NCBI RefSeq assembly: GCF_000373645.1
Contig: NZ_KB892002.1
Span: 372,001 to 436,000, forward strand
DNA: 64,000 nucleotides
Direction: 5' to 3'
DNA from: Streptomyces sp. ATexAB-D23
GTDB taxonomy: Bacteria; Actinomycetota; Actinomycetes; Streptomycetales; Streptomycetaceae
The notes beneath the pieces were generated by a model. It did no database searches. It worked only from the letters and a program-made list of their open reading frames with translations, and was not told the DNA's origin. The position numbers and the translations under genes are program-made. Positions within the stretch are counted from its first letter, which is position 1; every line of letters begins with the position of its first letter. Below are positions 16,760 to 26,884 of the stretch, in pieces.

Positions 16760-18466
16760 TCAGAGCGGCACGATGTCTTGCGCGCCCAGCCTCGCCGCGT
16801 CCGCCGTCAGGTCGTCCGGCTGGCGCTGCGACTCGCGTTCCGCCTCCACCCGCTTCTCGTAGTGCGCGACCTCCCGGTCGATCTGCCCCGCGTCCCAGCC
16901 GAGGACCGGGGCCATCAGCTCGGCGCAGAGCCGGGCGGAGCGGGCGCCCCGGTCGAAGGTCTCTATGGAGATCCGGGTCCGCCGGGTCAGAACGTCGTCG
17001 AGGTGCCGCGCCCCCTCGTGCGAGGCGGCGTAGACGATCTCGGCCTTGAGATAGTCGTCGGCGGCCGGCAGCGGTTCGCCCATCACCGGGTCGGCGACGA
17101 TCAGCTCCAGCAGCTCCTCGGTCATCGAGCCGTACCGGTTCAGCAGATGCTCCACCCGGGCGACGTGGAGGCCGGTGCGGGCGGCGATCCTGGCGCGCGC
17201 GTTCCACAGGGCGCGGTAGCCCTCGGCGCCCAGCAGTGGAATGTCCTCCGTGACACAGGCGGCGACCCGCTGGTCGAGCCCGTGCACCGCCTCGTCCACG
17301 GCGTCCTTCGCCATCACCCGGTACGTCGTGTACTTGCCGCCCGCGACGACGACGAGGCCGGGCACCGGATGGGCCACGGTGTGCTCGCGGGACAGCTTGC
17401 TGGTGGCGTCCGACTCACCGGCCAGCAGGGGCCGCAGCCCGGCGTAGACGCCCTCGACATCGTCCCTGGTCAGGGGCGTGGACAGGACCTCGTTCACGTG
17501 TTCCAGCAGATAGTCGATGTCCGCGCTGGAGGCGGCCGGGTGCGCCTTGTCCAGGTCCCAGTCGGTGTCCGTGGTGCCCACGATCCAGTGCCGGCCCCAG
17601 GGGATGACGAAGAGCACGGACTTCTCGGTGCGCAGGATCAGGCCGGTCGAGGAGTGGATGCGGTCCTTGGGGACGACCAGGTGGATGCCCTTGGAGGCCC
17701 GGACATGGAACTGGCCGCGCTCACCGATCAGCGACTGGGTGTCGTCCGTCCAGACGCCGGTGGCGTTGACCACCTGTTTGGCCCTGACCTCGTACTCGCC
17801 GCCGGCCTCGACGTCCTCCACCCGGACGCCGACGACCCGTTCGCCCTCCCGGAGGAAGCCGACCACCTTGGCCCGGTTGGCCACGTGCGCGCCGTATCCG
17901 GCGGCGGTGCGCACCAGCGTCGCCACATAGCGGGCGTCGTCCATCTGGGCGTCGTAGTACTGAAGGGCCCCCACCAGGGCGTCCCGCTTCAGGGCCGGGG
18001 CGACCCGCAGGGCGCGGCGGCGGGAGAGGTGCCGGTGCACGGGAAGGCCCCGGCCGTGCCCGGAGGACACCGACATCGCGTCGTACAGCGCGACGCCGGA
18101 ACCGGCGTACAGCCGCTCCCAGCCCTTGTGCTGCAACGGGTAGAGGAAGGGCACCGGCTTCACCAGGTGCGGGGCGAGCCGCTCCAGCAGCAGCCCGCGC
18201 TCCTTCAGCGCCTCCCGTACGAGGGCGAAGTCGAGCATCTCCAGATAGCGCAGCCCGCCGTGGATCAGCTTGCTCGACCTGCTCGACGTGCCGGACGCCC
18301 AGTCGCGCGCCTCGACCAGGCCGGTCGAGAGCCCTCTCGTGACCGCGTCCAGAGCCGTCCCGGCGCCGACCACGCCCGCCCCCACGACCAGCACGTCCAG
18401 TTCGCGCTCGGCCATCGCGGCGAGCGCCTCGGCGCGCTGCGCGGGTCCCAGTGTCGCTGTCCTCAC
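16760..18466 (-). CDS. glpD: Glycerol-3-phosphate dehydrogenase, FAD-dependent
   Basis: This 568-residue aerobic enzyme oxidises sn-glycerol 3-phosphate to dihydroxyacetone phosphate at the membrane surface and passes electrons to quinone. The FAD motif VLVVGAGVVGAGTALDAVTRG is near residue 28. SSKLIHGGLRYLE and YDAQMDDARYV, both typical of the family, follow. The length is normal. GTG 18466 has GGGAGG about 8 nt upstream. No glycerol kinase or facilitator is adjacent, so this is a stand-alone copy. It diverges from a nucleotide-sugar dehydrogenase. Confidence 0.94.
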   Translation of the reverse strand: MRTATLGPAQRAEALAAMAERELDVLVVGAGVVGAGTALDAVTRGLSTGLVEARDWASGTSSRSSKLIHGGLRYLEMLDFALVREALKERGLLLERLAPHLVKPVPFLYPLQHKGWERLYAGSGVALYDAMSVSSGHGRGLPVHRHLSRRRALRVAPALKRDALVGALQYYDAQMDDARYVATLVRTAAGYGAHVANRAKVVGFLREGERVVGVRVEDVEAGGEYEVRAKQVVNATGVWTDDTQSLIGERGQFHVRASKGIHLVVPKDRIHSSTGLILRTEKSVLFVIPWGRHWIVGTTDTDWDLDKAHPAASSADIDYLLEHVNEVLSTPLTRDDVEGVYAGLRPLLAGESDATSKLSREHTVAHPVPGLVVVAGGKYTTYRVMAKDAVDEAVHGLDQRVAACVTEDIPLLGAEGYRALWNARARIAARTGLHVARVEHLLNRYGSMTEELLELIVADPVMGEPLPAADDYLKAEIVYAASHEGARHLDDVLTRRTRISIETFDRGARSARLCAELMAPVLGWDAGQIDREVAHYEKRVEAERESQRQPDDLTADAARLGAQDIVPL

Positions 18467-18712
18467 TGCTGCCTCCCGGTAGATCGGGGTGGTCCGGCAC
18501 GGAAAGCGGCCCCGGCCATGCGGTCGGCGCCCGTGCCCACAGATCGATTCTGTCCGCGCTCCGCGACTTCAGCCACCGCCTGTGGACAACACCCCGACGA
18601 CAAGGGCCCCACAATGCGACATATAGGTCATATTTACGCCTAGTCTGACATTGCGCTGTCCACAGCGGTTGCGCTTTCTGTCCTCATGGTCTTAGGGAAG
18701 GCGGCCACCCAC

Positions 18713-19975
18713 GTGCCTGCAGACCTCGCCGTCATCGGACTCGGTCACCTCGGCCTGCCCCTCGCCCAGGCCGCCGTCCACGCCGGTATCCAGACCATCG
18801 GCTACGACACCGACCCCCGGGCCTTCGCCGAGGTCGCCGCGGGCCGCACCCCGGTCGAGGGATCACTCTCCGCGTCCGACGTGCGCCGGATGCTCTCGGG
18901 AGGGTTCCGGCCCACCACCGACCAGGCCGAGCTGGGCCGGGTCCGTACCGCCGTGATCTGCGCGCCGACCCCGCTCGGCCCCGACCGCACCCTCGACCTG
19001 AGCGCCGTCGGCGCCGCCGCCCGCGCCCTGGCCGCCCGGCTGCGCCCGCACACCACCGTGCTCCTCGAATCGGCCGTCCCCCCGGGCACCACGGAGAACT
19101 TCCTGCTCCCCCTCCTCGAAGAGGGTTCGGGGCTGCGCGGCGGGCGCGACTTCCACCTCGCCCACTCCCCCAGCCGGCTCGACCCGGGCAACCGCGCCCA
19201 CGTCTACGCCAACACCCCCAAGGTCATCGGCGGCCTCACCCCCGCCTGCACCGAGTCGGCCGCCGCCTTCTACGGCCGGCTCACCGACAAGGTCGTCCGC
19301 GCCCGGGGCCCGCGCGAGGCCGAGATGACCAAGGTCCTGGAGACCAACTTCCGGCACGTCAACATCGCCCTGGTCAACGAGATGGCGGTGCTCTGCCACG
19401 ACCTCGGCGTCGACCTCTGGGACGTCATCCGCTGCGCCGAGACCAAACCCTTCGGCTTCCAGCCCTTCCGCCCCGGCCCCGGCGTCGGCGGCCACGGCGC
19501 CCCGGTCGACCCGGGCCACCTCCCGTACCACGCCCGCACCGCCGGCCCCCCGCTGCGGATGGTCTCGCTGGCCCAGGAGATCAACGACCGGATGCCGCAG
19601 TACGTGATCCAGCGCTGCGCCACCCTCCTCAACGAACACGGAAAGGCCGTCCGGGGCGCCCGGGTGCTCCTGCTCGGCGTCACCTACAAGCCCGACCTCG
19701 CCGACCAGGAGGCCTCCCCCGCCCGGGAGATCGCCACCCGGCTGATGGACATGGGTGCCCAGATCGGCTACCACGACCCGCACGTCCTGGACTGGCGGGT
19801 GCGCGAACTCCCGGTCCCACGCGCCGATTCACTGTACGAGGCGGCGGCGCACGCCGATCTGACCGTGCTGCTCCAGCACCACCGTACGTACGACCTCCAG
19901 GGCCTCGCCGTGAAGGCCCAACTCCTCCTGGACACCCGCGGAGCGACCCCCGCCGGAGCCGCCCACCGGCTCTGA
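18713..19975 (+). CDS. Nucleotide-sugar dehydrogenase family, catalytic Cys replaced by Gly
   Basis: About 420 residues of the UDP-glucose/UDP-ManNAc dehydrogenase fold are present. The NAD motif AVIGLGHLGLP opens the protein, APTPLG and ESAVPPGTTE follow, then the central helix and a C-terminal domain with GVTYKPDLAD. The active-site loop reads GPGVGGHGAPVDP, where the family has GGHC: the thiol nucleophile is Gly. GTG 18713 is preferred because it abuts the Rossmann strand and has GGGAAGG 11 nt upstream. ATG 18686 would add nine residues, including a TTA codon. Oxidation to the uronic acid seems unlikely. Confidence 0.8.
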   Translation: MPADLAVIGLGHLGLPLAQAAVHAGIQTIGYDTDPRAFAEVAAGRTPVEGSLSASDVRRMLSGGFRPTTDQAELGRVRTAVICAPTPLGPDRTLDLSAVGAAARALAARLRPHTTVLLESAVPPGTTENFLLPLLEEGSGLRGGRDFHLAHSPSRLDPGNRAHVYANTPKVIGGLTPACTESAAAFYGRLTDKVVRARGPREAEMTKVLETNFRHVNIALVNEMAVLCHDLGVDLWDVIRCAETKPFGFQPFRPGPGVGGHGAPVDPGHLPYHARTAGPPLRMVSLAQEINDRMPQYVIQRCATLLNEHGKAVRGARVLLLGVTYKPDLADQEASPAREIATRLMDMGAQIGYHDPHVLDWRVRELPVPRADSLYEAAAHADLTVLLQHHRTYDLQGLAVKAQLLLDTRGATPAGAAHRL

Positions 19976-20097
19976 TGACGGCCCTCAGCCCAGTTCCCCC
20001 AAGGATTCCGGTGGGCCGATGTCGGAACCGGCTGCTAGCCTGCGGCGTCACTCATCGCACACCAGTGCGCAGACGTCCCCAGGGGGAGAAACCCAGC

Positions 20098-20655
20098 ATG
20101 AGCCAGCCCGTACCACCGCCGAACCAGCCCTACGGCGCCCAGCCCCAGGGCGGCAACCCGTTCGCCGGCCAGCAGCCCGGCGCCCCCTTCGCGGGTCAGC
20201 AGCCCGGCGCCCCCTTCGGCGGCCCCGCGCCGTTCGCCCCGGTCCCGCCGAAGCGCAGCAACGTCGCGCTCGGTGCCGTCGTCGCGCTCGTCGCGGCCCT
20301 TGTCGCCGCCGGGATCTACGGCGCGATCATCGGCGCCACGAAGCACGAGATCGGCTACGCGGCCGTGGGTGTCGGTGCCATCGTCGGCTTCGCCGCCGGC
20401 AAGCTCGGCGGGCGCAACCCCGCTCTGCCCTTCATCAGCGGCGCCTTCGCGCTGGTCGGCGTCTACCTCGGCCAGCTGCTGGGTGAGGCGATCATCATCA
20501 GCAAGCAGCTCCCGCTCTCGGTCACGGACATCTTCCTCGACCACTTCAGCGATCTGAACACGGTGTGGAAGGAAGACGCCGACTTCCTGAGCTACGTCTT
20601 CTTCGCGATCGCCGCCGTGGTGGCGTTCTCCACGGCCCGCAAGACGGCCGACTAG
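20098..20655 (+). CDS. Membrane protein with Pro/Gln-rich N-terminus
   Basis: This 185-residue protein has a disordered N-terminus (residues 1-52) containing two repeats of FAGQQPGAP. About four hydrophobic segments follow: NVALGAVVALVAALVAAG, a second covering AVGVGAIVGFAAG, a third near FALVGVYLGQLLGEA, and a C-terminal one in YVFFAIAAVVAFSTA. The ATG has GGGGAGAA 7 nt upstream. It is monocistronic and ends before a 23-bp hairpin. The family was not recognised. Similar Streptomyces proteins pair a disordered Pro/Gly-rich tail with a small membrane core. No enzyme motif was seen. Confidence 0.8.
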   Translation: MSQPVPPPNQPYGAQPQGGNPFAGQQPGAPFAGQQPGAPFGGPAPFAPVPPKRSNVALGAVVALVAALVAAGIYGAIIGATKHEIGYAAVGVGAIVGFAAGKLGGRNPALPFISGAFALVGVYLGQLLGEAIIISKQLPLSVTDIFLDHFSDLNTVWKEDADFLSYVFFAIAAVVAFSTARKTAD

Positions 20656-20676
20656 TCCCGGTCCACCCACCCGAGA

Positions 20677-20725
20677 CACGCCGGAGGGCCCGGACCGCGT
20701 GGCGCGGTCCGGGCCCTCCGGCGTG
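20677..20725. terminator. Bidirectional terminator
   Basis: A perfect 23-bp stem (20677-20699 with 20703-20725) has a 3-nt loop. It lies between a plus-strand membrane-protein gene and the minus-strand guaB3, whose 3' ends face it. Confidence 0.88.
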
Positions 20726-20738
20726 CGTACGGAAGAAC

Positions 20739-21863
20739 TCAGCGGCTGTGCTGCGAGTCCGCCACCGTCACCTCGACACGCTGGAACTCCTTGAGGTCGC
20801 TGTAGCCCGTGGTCGCCATCGCCCGGCGCAGCGCGCCGAAGATGTTCATCGAGCCGTCCGGGGAGTGCGAAGGACCGGTGAGGACCTCCTCCGTCGTCCC
20901 GACCGAGCCGAGGTCGACCAGCTTGCCGCGCGGCACGTCCTCGTGGACGGCCTCCATGCCCCAGTGGCGGCCGCGGCCCGGCGCGTCCGTCGCGCGGGCC
21001 AGCGGGGAGCCCATCATCACGGCGTCCGCACCGCAGGCGATGGCCTTCGGCAGGTCGCCGGACCAGCCGACGCCGCCGTCCGCGATCACGTGCACGTACC
21101 GGCCGCCGGACTCGTCCATGTAGTCGCGGCGGGCACCGGCCACATCGGCGACCGCGGTCGCCATCGGGACCTGGATGCCGAAGACGTTGCGCGTGGTGTG
21201 CGCGGCGCCGCCGCCGAAGCCGACGAGGACACCGGCCGCACCCGTACGCATCAGGTGCAGGGCCGCGGTGTACGTGGCGCAGCCGCCGACGATCACCGGG
21301 ACGTCCAGCTCGTAGATGAACTGCTTCAGGTTCAGCGGCTCGGCCGCGCCCGAGACGTGTTCGGCGGAGACCGTCGTGCCACGGATGACGAAGATGTCCA
21401 CGCCCGCGTCGACCACGGCCTTGGAGAACTGGGCGGTGCGCTGCGGGGAGAGCGCGGCGGCGGTGACGACACCGGAGTCGCGCACCTCCTTGATGCGCTG
21501 CCCGATCAGCTCCTCCTGGATGGGGGCGGAGTAGATCTCCTGGAGACGGCGGGTCGCGGACTCGACGGGCATCTCGGCGATCTCGTCCAGCAGCGGCTGC
21601 GGGTCGGCGTGCCGGGTCCACAGCCCTTCCAGGTTGAGCACACCGAGACCGCCCAGCTCGCCGATGCGGATGGCGTGCTGCGGGGACACCACGGAGTCCA
21701 TGGGGGCGGCCAGGAACGGCAGCTCGAAGCGGTAGGCGTCGATCTGCCAGGCGATCGAGACCTCCTTCGGGTCGCGGGTCCGGCGGCTCGGGACGACGGC
21801 GATGTCGTCGAATGCGTATGCCCGGCGGCCGCGCTTGCCGCGCCCGATCTCGATCTCAGTCAC
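20739..21863 (-). CDS. guaB3: GuaB3-type IMP dehydrogenase-related protein
   Basis: This 374-residue TIM-barrel protein of the IMPDH/GMP reductase superfamily has no CBS domains. FLAAPMDSVV near residue 50 and VIADGGVGWSGDLPKA match the family. The loop that holds the catalytic Cys in IMPDH (GSICTTR) reads GGAAHTTR, with His in place of Cys, and the mobile flap differs. Actinobacteria carry this paralogue next to guaB. Its reaction is not settled from sequence, so classical IMP oxidation through a thioimidate is doubtful. It is separated from guaB by a hairpin terminator and has its own start at 21863. Confidence 0.88.
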   Translation of the reverse strand: MTEIEIGRGKRGRRAYAFDDIAVVPSRRTRDPKEVSIAWQIDAYRFELPFLAAPMDSVVSPQHAIRIGELGGLGVLNLEGLWTRHADPQPLLDEIAEMPVESATRRLQEIYSAPIQEELIGQRIKEVRDSGVVTAAALSPQRTAQFSKAVVDAGVDIFVIRGTTVSAEHVSGAAEPLNLKQFIYELDVPVIVGGCATYTAALHLMRTGAAGVLVGFGGGAAHTTRNVFGIQVPMATAVADVAGARRDYMDESGGRYVHVIADGGVGWSGDLPKAIACGADAVMMGSPLARATDAPGRGRHWGMEAVHEDVPRGKLVDLGSVGTTEEVLTGPSHSPDGSMNIFGALRRAMATTGYSDLKEFQRVEVTVADSQHSR

Positions 21864-21914
21864 GATGATGTGGCCTTTCCCTCTGCGTCTGCGCTGTCCA
21901 GTATCCCCGACACA

Positions 21915-21958
21915 CAGGTGAGGGGCGGTTCCGGGAACCCCGGACCGCCCCTCACCTG
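21915..21958 (-). terminator. Terminator after guaB
   Basis: A 20-bp stem with one bulged T (21915-21935 with 21939-21958) begins just beyond the guaB stop codon. It separates guaB from guaB3. Confidence 0.82.
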
Positions 21959-21968
21959 CGCTGTCGCG

Positions 21969-23513
<1,545 letters not shown>

Positions 23514-23598
23514 CTAACGGGCTCTGGAGGCGTCTCATTCCACGGGCAAGATCACCCGCGGGTTCTGTAGCTTCCTACGGCACGGCCGGATTTCCGGC

Positions 23599-24261
23599 TC
23601 ACTGCTCCGCGAGGGCCCGCAGCCGGCTCAGCGCCCGGTGCTGCGCGACCCGTACGGCACCCGGCGACATGCCCAGCATCTGCCCGGTCTCCTCGGCGGT
23701 CAGGCCGACCGCGACCCGCAGAACGAGCAGTTCGCGCTGGTTCTCCGGGAGGTTGGCGAGGAGCTTCTTGGCCCAGGCGGCGTCGCTGCTGAGCAGCGCG
23801 CGTTCTTCCGGGCCGAGCGAATCGTCGGGCCGCTCCGGCATCTCGTCGGAGGGCACGGTCGATCCCGGGTGCCGCATCGCGGCGCGCTGGAGATCGGCCA
23901 CCTTGTGCCCGGCGATGGCGAAGACGAAGGCTTCGAAGGGTCTGCCCGTGTCCTTGTAGCGCGGCAGGGCCATGAGCACCGCGACGCAGACCTCCTGCGC
24001 CAGGTCCTCGACGAAGTGGCGGGCGTCACCGGGCAGCCGGCTCAGCCGGGACCTGCAGTAACGCAGCGCCAGTGGGTGGACGTGGGCCAGCAGATCGTGC
24101 GTGGCCTGCGCGTCGCCCTCGACGGCCCGGTGCACCAGGGCACCGATCACCGTCGTTCCGTCGTCGCGCATCGGACCATGGTGCCCCGGCCCCGCGTCAT
24201 CCGCGGCACCGCGTCCGTAGTTGTGCACCGAAGCGTTATGAGCGGGTGCGCCGGAAGTCAT
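23599..24261 (-). CDS. sigD: ECF-family RNA polymerase sigma factor, SigD-type
   Basis: This 220-residue sigma factor has region 2 ([20 protein letters not shown], the -10 recognition helix area) and region 4 ([27 protein letters not shown], the -35 helix-turn-helix). From memory its core is nearly identical to the S. coelicolor SigD at the same position beside bldM. ATG 24261 is chosen because GGGAGG lies about 9 nt upstream; ATG 24171 would match a shorter product. No anti-sigma gene is adjacent. It lies between guaB and bldM, same strand, 167 bp from bldM. Confident on family, less on start. Confidence 0.9.
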   Translation of the reverse strand: MTSGAPAHNASVHNYGRGAADDAGPGHHGPMRDDGTTVIGALVHRAVEGDAQATHDLLAHVHPLALRYCRSRLSRLPGDARHFVEDLAQEVCVAVLMALPRYKDTGRPFEAFVFAIAGHKVADLQRAAMRHPGSTVPSDEMPERPDDSLGPEERALLSSDAAWAKKLLANLPENQRELLVLRVAVGLTAEETGQMLGMSPGAVRVAQHRALSRLRALAEQ

Positions 24262-24428
24262 GTCCTGCGCCCTCCCCTTCCGCTCGACCGAATCGTTCCC
24301 GAGGAACTCCACGTCTCAAGGATGCGGCATCGGCCGGGAAGCGTCACATACCGCCTGGGCGGCGGGCTCCGCCGGCGGGGTACGGCTCGCGCCGCACCCC
24401 CGTCCGGGGCCGCCGGCCGGGCCTGCCG

Positions 24429-25040
24429 TCAGCGGACCAGGCCCCAGCGGAAGCCGAGTGCCACCGCGTGCGCCCGGTCCGAGGCGCCGAGCTTCTTGAA
24501 CAGCCGCCGGGCGTGCGTCTTCACCGTGTCCTCGGAGAGGAACAGCTCGCGGCCGATCTCCGCGTTGGAGCGGCCGTGGCTCATCCCTTCGAGGACCTGG
24601 ATCTCACGCGCGGTGAGCGTGGGCGCCGCACCCATCTCGGCCGAGCGCAGCCGGCGTGGGGCGAGCCGCCACGTCGGGTCCGCCAGGGCCTGGGTGACGG
24701 TCGCCCGGAGCTCGGCCCGGGAGGCGTCCTTGTGCAGATATCCGCGGGCGCCGGCGGCGACCGCCAGCGCGACGCCGTCCAGGTCCTCGGCGACGGTCAG
24801 CATGATGATCCGGGCGCCGGGGTCGGCGGAAAGCAGCCGTCGGACCGTCTCCACCCCCCCGAGGCCGGGCATGCGTACGTCCATGAGAATCAGATCCGAA
24901 CGGTCGGCACCCCAGCGGCGGAGGACTTCCTCGCCGTTGGCGGCCGTCGTCACACGCTCGACGCCGGGCACGGTCGCGACCGCGCGACGGAGCGCTTCTC
25001 GGGCAAGCGGGGAGTCGTCGCAGACGAGGACGGATGTCAT
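24429..25040 (-). CDS. bldM: BldM, orphan response regulator for aerial development
   Basis: This 203-residue regulator has an N-terminal receiver domain (D8, D9, D54, K104) and a LuxR/NarL helix-turn-helix (LTAREIQVLEGMSHGRSNAEIG, then SEDTVKTHARRLFKKLG). The sequence is recognised as BldM, which as a homodimer or with WhiI switches on Streptomyces aerial-hypha and spore genes. In S. coelicolor the receiver Asp is reported as dispensable. ATG 25040 has GGAGGG 6 nt upstream. A SigBldN-type promoter lies about 120 nt upstream. It diverges from whiD. Confidence 0.95.
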   Translation of the reverse strand: MTSVLVCDDSPLAREALRRAVATVPGVERVTTAANGEEVLRRWGADRSDLILMDVRMPGLGGVETVRRLLSADPGARIIMLTVAEDLDGVALAVAAGARGYLHKDASRAELRATVTQALADPTWRLAPRRLRSAEMGAAPTLTAREIQVLEGMSHGRSNAEIGRELFLSEDTVKTHARRLFKKLGASDRAHAVALGFRWGLVR

Positions 25041-25163
25041 GACCGCCCTCCGCAGCTGATGCGCGTCACCTTGAGCCTCCAGGCTGTTACAAGTCGTCAC
25101 CTGTGCGGTTGACGCTCTCGGACATCTGCCCGATCGCTCTTTCTGCCAACCGCCTCCGCACTC

Positions 25164-25191
25164 TCAACGATGGTCACTCGAAAGAGTTACG
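25164..25191 (-). promoter_or_regulatory. SigBldN-type promoter for bldM
   Basis: On the minus strand CGTAAC (25191-25186), a 16-bp spacer and CGTTGA (25169-25164) match the remembered SigBldN consensus exactly. Predicted transcription would start near 25157, about 117 nt before the bldM ATG. In S. coelicolor bldM is a known SigBldN target. Confidence 0.8.
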
Positions 25192-25356
25192 GGTTGGAAG
25201 ACCGAGTTCGGCACTCTACGTGAGGACGCGCACACGGAGCAGAACGCCACGGGTCGTCCAGTCGTCAACCGAAACTTCTGATGAACCTATGCCCCATTTA
25301 GCGGGATTTCTTCCCTTTTGCTGGTGTCTGTGGCTAGATTCGCAACCAGTCATATT

Positions 25357-25381
25357 TACATCTACTAACACCGTAGATGTA
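25357..25381. promoter_or_regulatory. Inverted repeat upstream of whiD, candidate operator
   Basis: Perfect 9-bp arms TACATCTAC and GTAGATGTA flank 7 bases. The site centre is about 117 bp before the whiD start in AT-rich DNA. The arms are unlike terminators in this genome, so a protein-binding site is more likely than a stem-loop. Confidence 0.55.
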
Positions 25382-25485
25382 CGGTTTTGTACGCGGTCAT
25401 CGACGAGCACCCACCCACGACGCATCCGGTCCACGACGAACGACAACGACGTTTCCGACTCAGCACGGTTTCGAGGGGACAAGCA

Positions 25486-25812
25486 ATGGCCGATTTCTCC
25501 CGCCTTCCCGGACCCAACGCCGATCTGTGGGACTGGCAGCTGCTGGCAGCCTGCCGCGGGGTCGACAGCTCGCTGTTCTTCCACCCCGAGGGGGAACGCG
25601 GGGCCGCCCGCAGCGCCCGCGAGACCTCCGCGAAGGAGGTCTGCATGCGGTGCCCGGTACGCGCCGAGTGCGCGGCGCACGCGCTGGCCGTGCGCGAGCC
25701 CTACGGCGTCTGGGGCGGACTGACCGAGGACGAGCGCGAGGAACTGATGGGACGCGCCCGCAACCGGCTGATCTCGGCGGCGGCCCCCTCGTCCCCGCCC
25801 GGCCACGGCTGA
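25486..25812 (+). CDS. whiD: WhiD, WhiB-like [4Fe-4S] sporulation protein
   Basis: This 108-residue WhiB-family protein has the four cluster-binding cysteines C23, C53, C56 and C62 (spacing CxxCx5C for the last three). The G-V-W-G-G turn is at 74-78 and a basic C-terminal helix follows. The sequence is recognised as WhiD, which is needed for late sporulation: spore wall thickening and septum placement. The cluster reacts with oxygen and nitric oxide in characterised homologues, which act with the principal sigma factor. ATG 25486 has GAGGGG about 8 nt upstream. It diverges from bldM. Confidence 0.95.
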   Translation: MADFSRLPGPNADLWDWQLLAACRGVDSSLFFHPEGERGAARSARETSAKEVCMRCPVRAECAAHALAVREPYGVWGGLTEDEREELMGRARNRLISAAAPSSPPGHG

Positions 25813-25910
25813 TCCCCCGCCCGGCCCACACCACAACAGAAACGTTTCTTCATCACCCCACCCCATCGCCCCACAACGCCGCCCCACCCCGCCGCCCCGC
25901 AGGCGCGGCC

Positions 25911-26801
25911 TCAGCGGGCCGCGGCCAGGGACAGCTGGTCCAGGGTCGCCGCCACGGCCGGGACCCGCGCCAGGTCGGGCAGGGTCAGCGCGACGATCTC
26001 GCGCTCGATGGCCGGCTCCACCGTGACGGTCCTGGCGCCCATCGGGCGCACCGACTCGATCGCCAGCGCCGGCAGCACCGCCACGCCCAGACCCGCGCCG
26101 ACCAGGCCGATCACCGCCGGATAGTCATCGGTGGCGAAGTCGATGCGGGGGGTGAAGCCGGACTCCTCGCACACCTCCACGAGCTGCCTGCGGCACCGGG
26201 GGCACCCGGCGATCCAGGACTCCCCCGCGAGTTCGGCGATGCCCACCTCCTCCCGGCCCGCCAGCGCGTGCCCCTCGGGGACGAGGCCGGTCAGCCGGTC
26301 GGTGAGCAGCGGGCGCACCACCAGGTCGTCCCACTCGGCGCCCGGTTCGCCGTACCGGAAGGCGAGCGCGATGTCGCAGTCGCCGTCGCGCAGCATCTCC
26401 ACCGACCGGGGCGGCTCGGCCTCGACCAGCGAGACCCGCGTGCCGGGGTGTTCGGCGCGCAGCGCGGCGAGGGCACCGGGGACCAGGGACGAACTGCCGC
26501 TCGGGAACGAGACCAGGCGGACCCGGCCGGCCCGCAGCCCCGCGATCGCGGCGACCTCCTCCTCGGCCGCGGTGAGCCCGGCGAGGATGCCCGAGGCGTG
26601 ACGCACAAGGGCCTCGCCCGCCTGTGTCAGCCGCATCTCGCGGCCCGTGCGGATCAGCAGCGTGGTTCCGGCGGAGGACTCCAGGGCCTTCATCTGCTGG
26701 CTGACGGCGGGCTGGGTGCAGCCCAGTTCACGGGCGGCGGCGGAGAACGAGCCGGTGGTGGACACGGCGCGCAGGACGCGGAGGTGGCGGGCTTCGATCA
26801 C
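25911..26801 (-). CDS. LysR-family transcriptional regulator
   Basis: This 296-residue regulator has an N-terminal winged helix (HLRVLRAVSTTGSFSAAARELG, then CTQPAVSQQMKALE) and a C-terminal periplasmic-binding-like effector domain with SLVEAEPPRSVEML and GLGVAVLPALA. GTG 26801 is preferred since it opens directly at the HTH; ATG 26831 would add ten residues. It diverges from a MOSC protein with an 83-bp shared region containing a GGCAT-N17-ATGCC repeat, so self-regulation plus control of that neighbour is likely. Effector unknown. Confidence 0.85.
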   Translation of the reverse strand: MIEARHLRVLRAVSTTGSFSAAARELGCTQPAVSQQMKALESSAGTTLLIRTGREMRLTQAGEALVRHASGILAGLTAAEEEVAAIAGLRAGRVRLVSFPSGSSSLVPGALAALRAEHPGTRVSLVEAEPPRSVEMLRDGDCDIALAFRYGEPGAEWDDLVVRPLLTDRLTGLVPEGHALAGREEVGIAELAGESWIAGCPRCRRQLVEVCEESGFTPRIDFATDDYPAVIGLVGAGLGVAVLPALAIESVRPMGARTVTVEPAIEREIVALTLPDLARVPAVAATLDQLSLAAAR

Positions 26802-26826
26802 CCCTCGATCATAAGCGATTCTTGGG

Positions 26827-26853
26827 GGCATGGGCGAATTATTTGCATATGCC
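26827..26853. promoter_or_regulatory. Candidate LysR-type operator
   Basis: GGCAT (26827-26831) and ATGCC (26849-26853) form an interrupted dyad in an AT-rich patch containing GCATATGC. It lies between the divergent LysR and MOSC starts. LysR regulators usually bind such dyads in shared promoters. Confidence 0.4.
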
Positions 26854-26884
26854 TTTGGGTAGGGGGCTGGTCTAGCGTTCGGGT

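Larger units (their letters stand above)
25041..25485. other. Divergent bldM-whiD promoter region
   Basis: These 445 bp carry the bldM promoter at 25164-25191 and an inverted repeat at 25357-25381 near whiD. AT content rises sharply at 25290-25400 compared with the rest of the window, as expected for promoter DNA. No gene was found. Confidence 0.75.
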
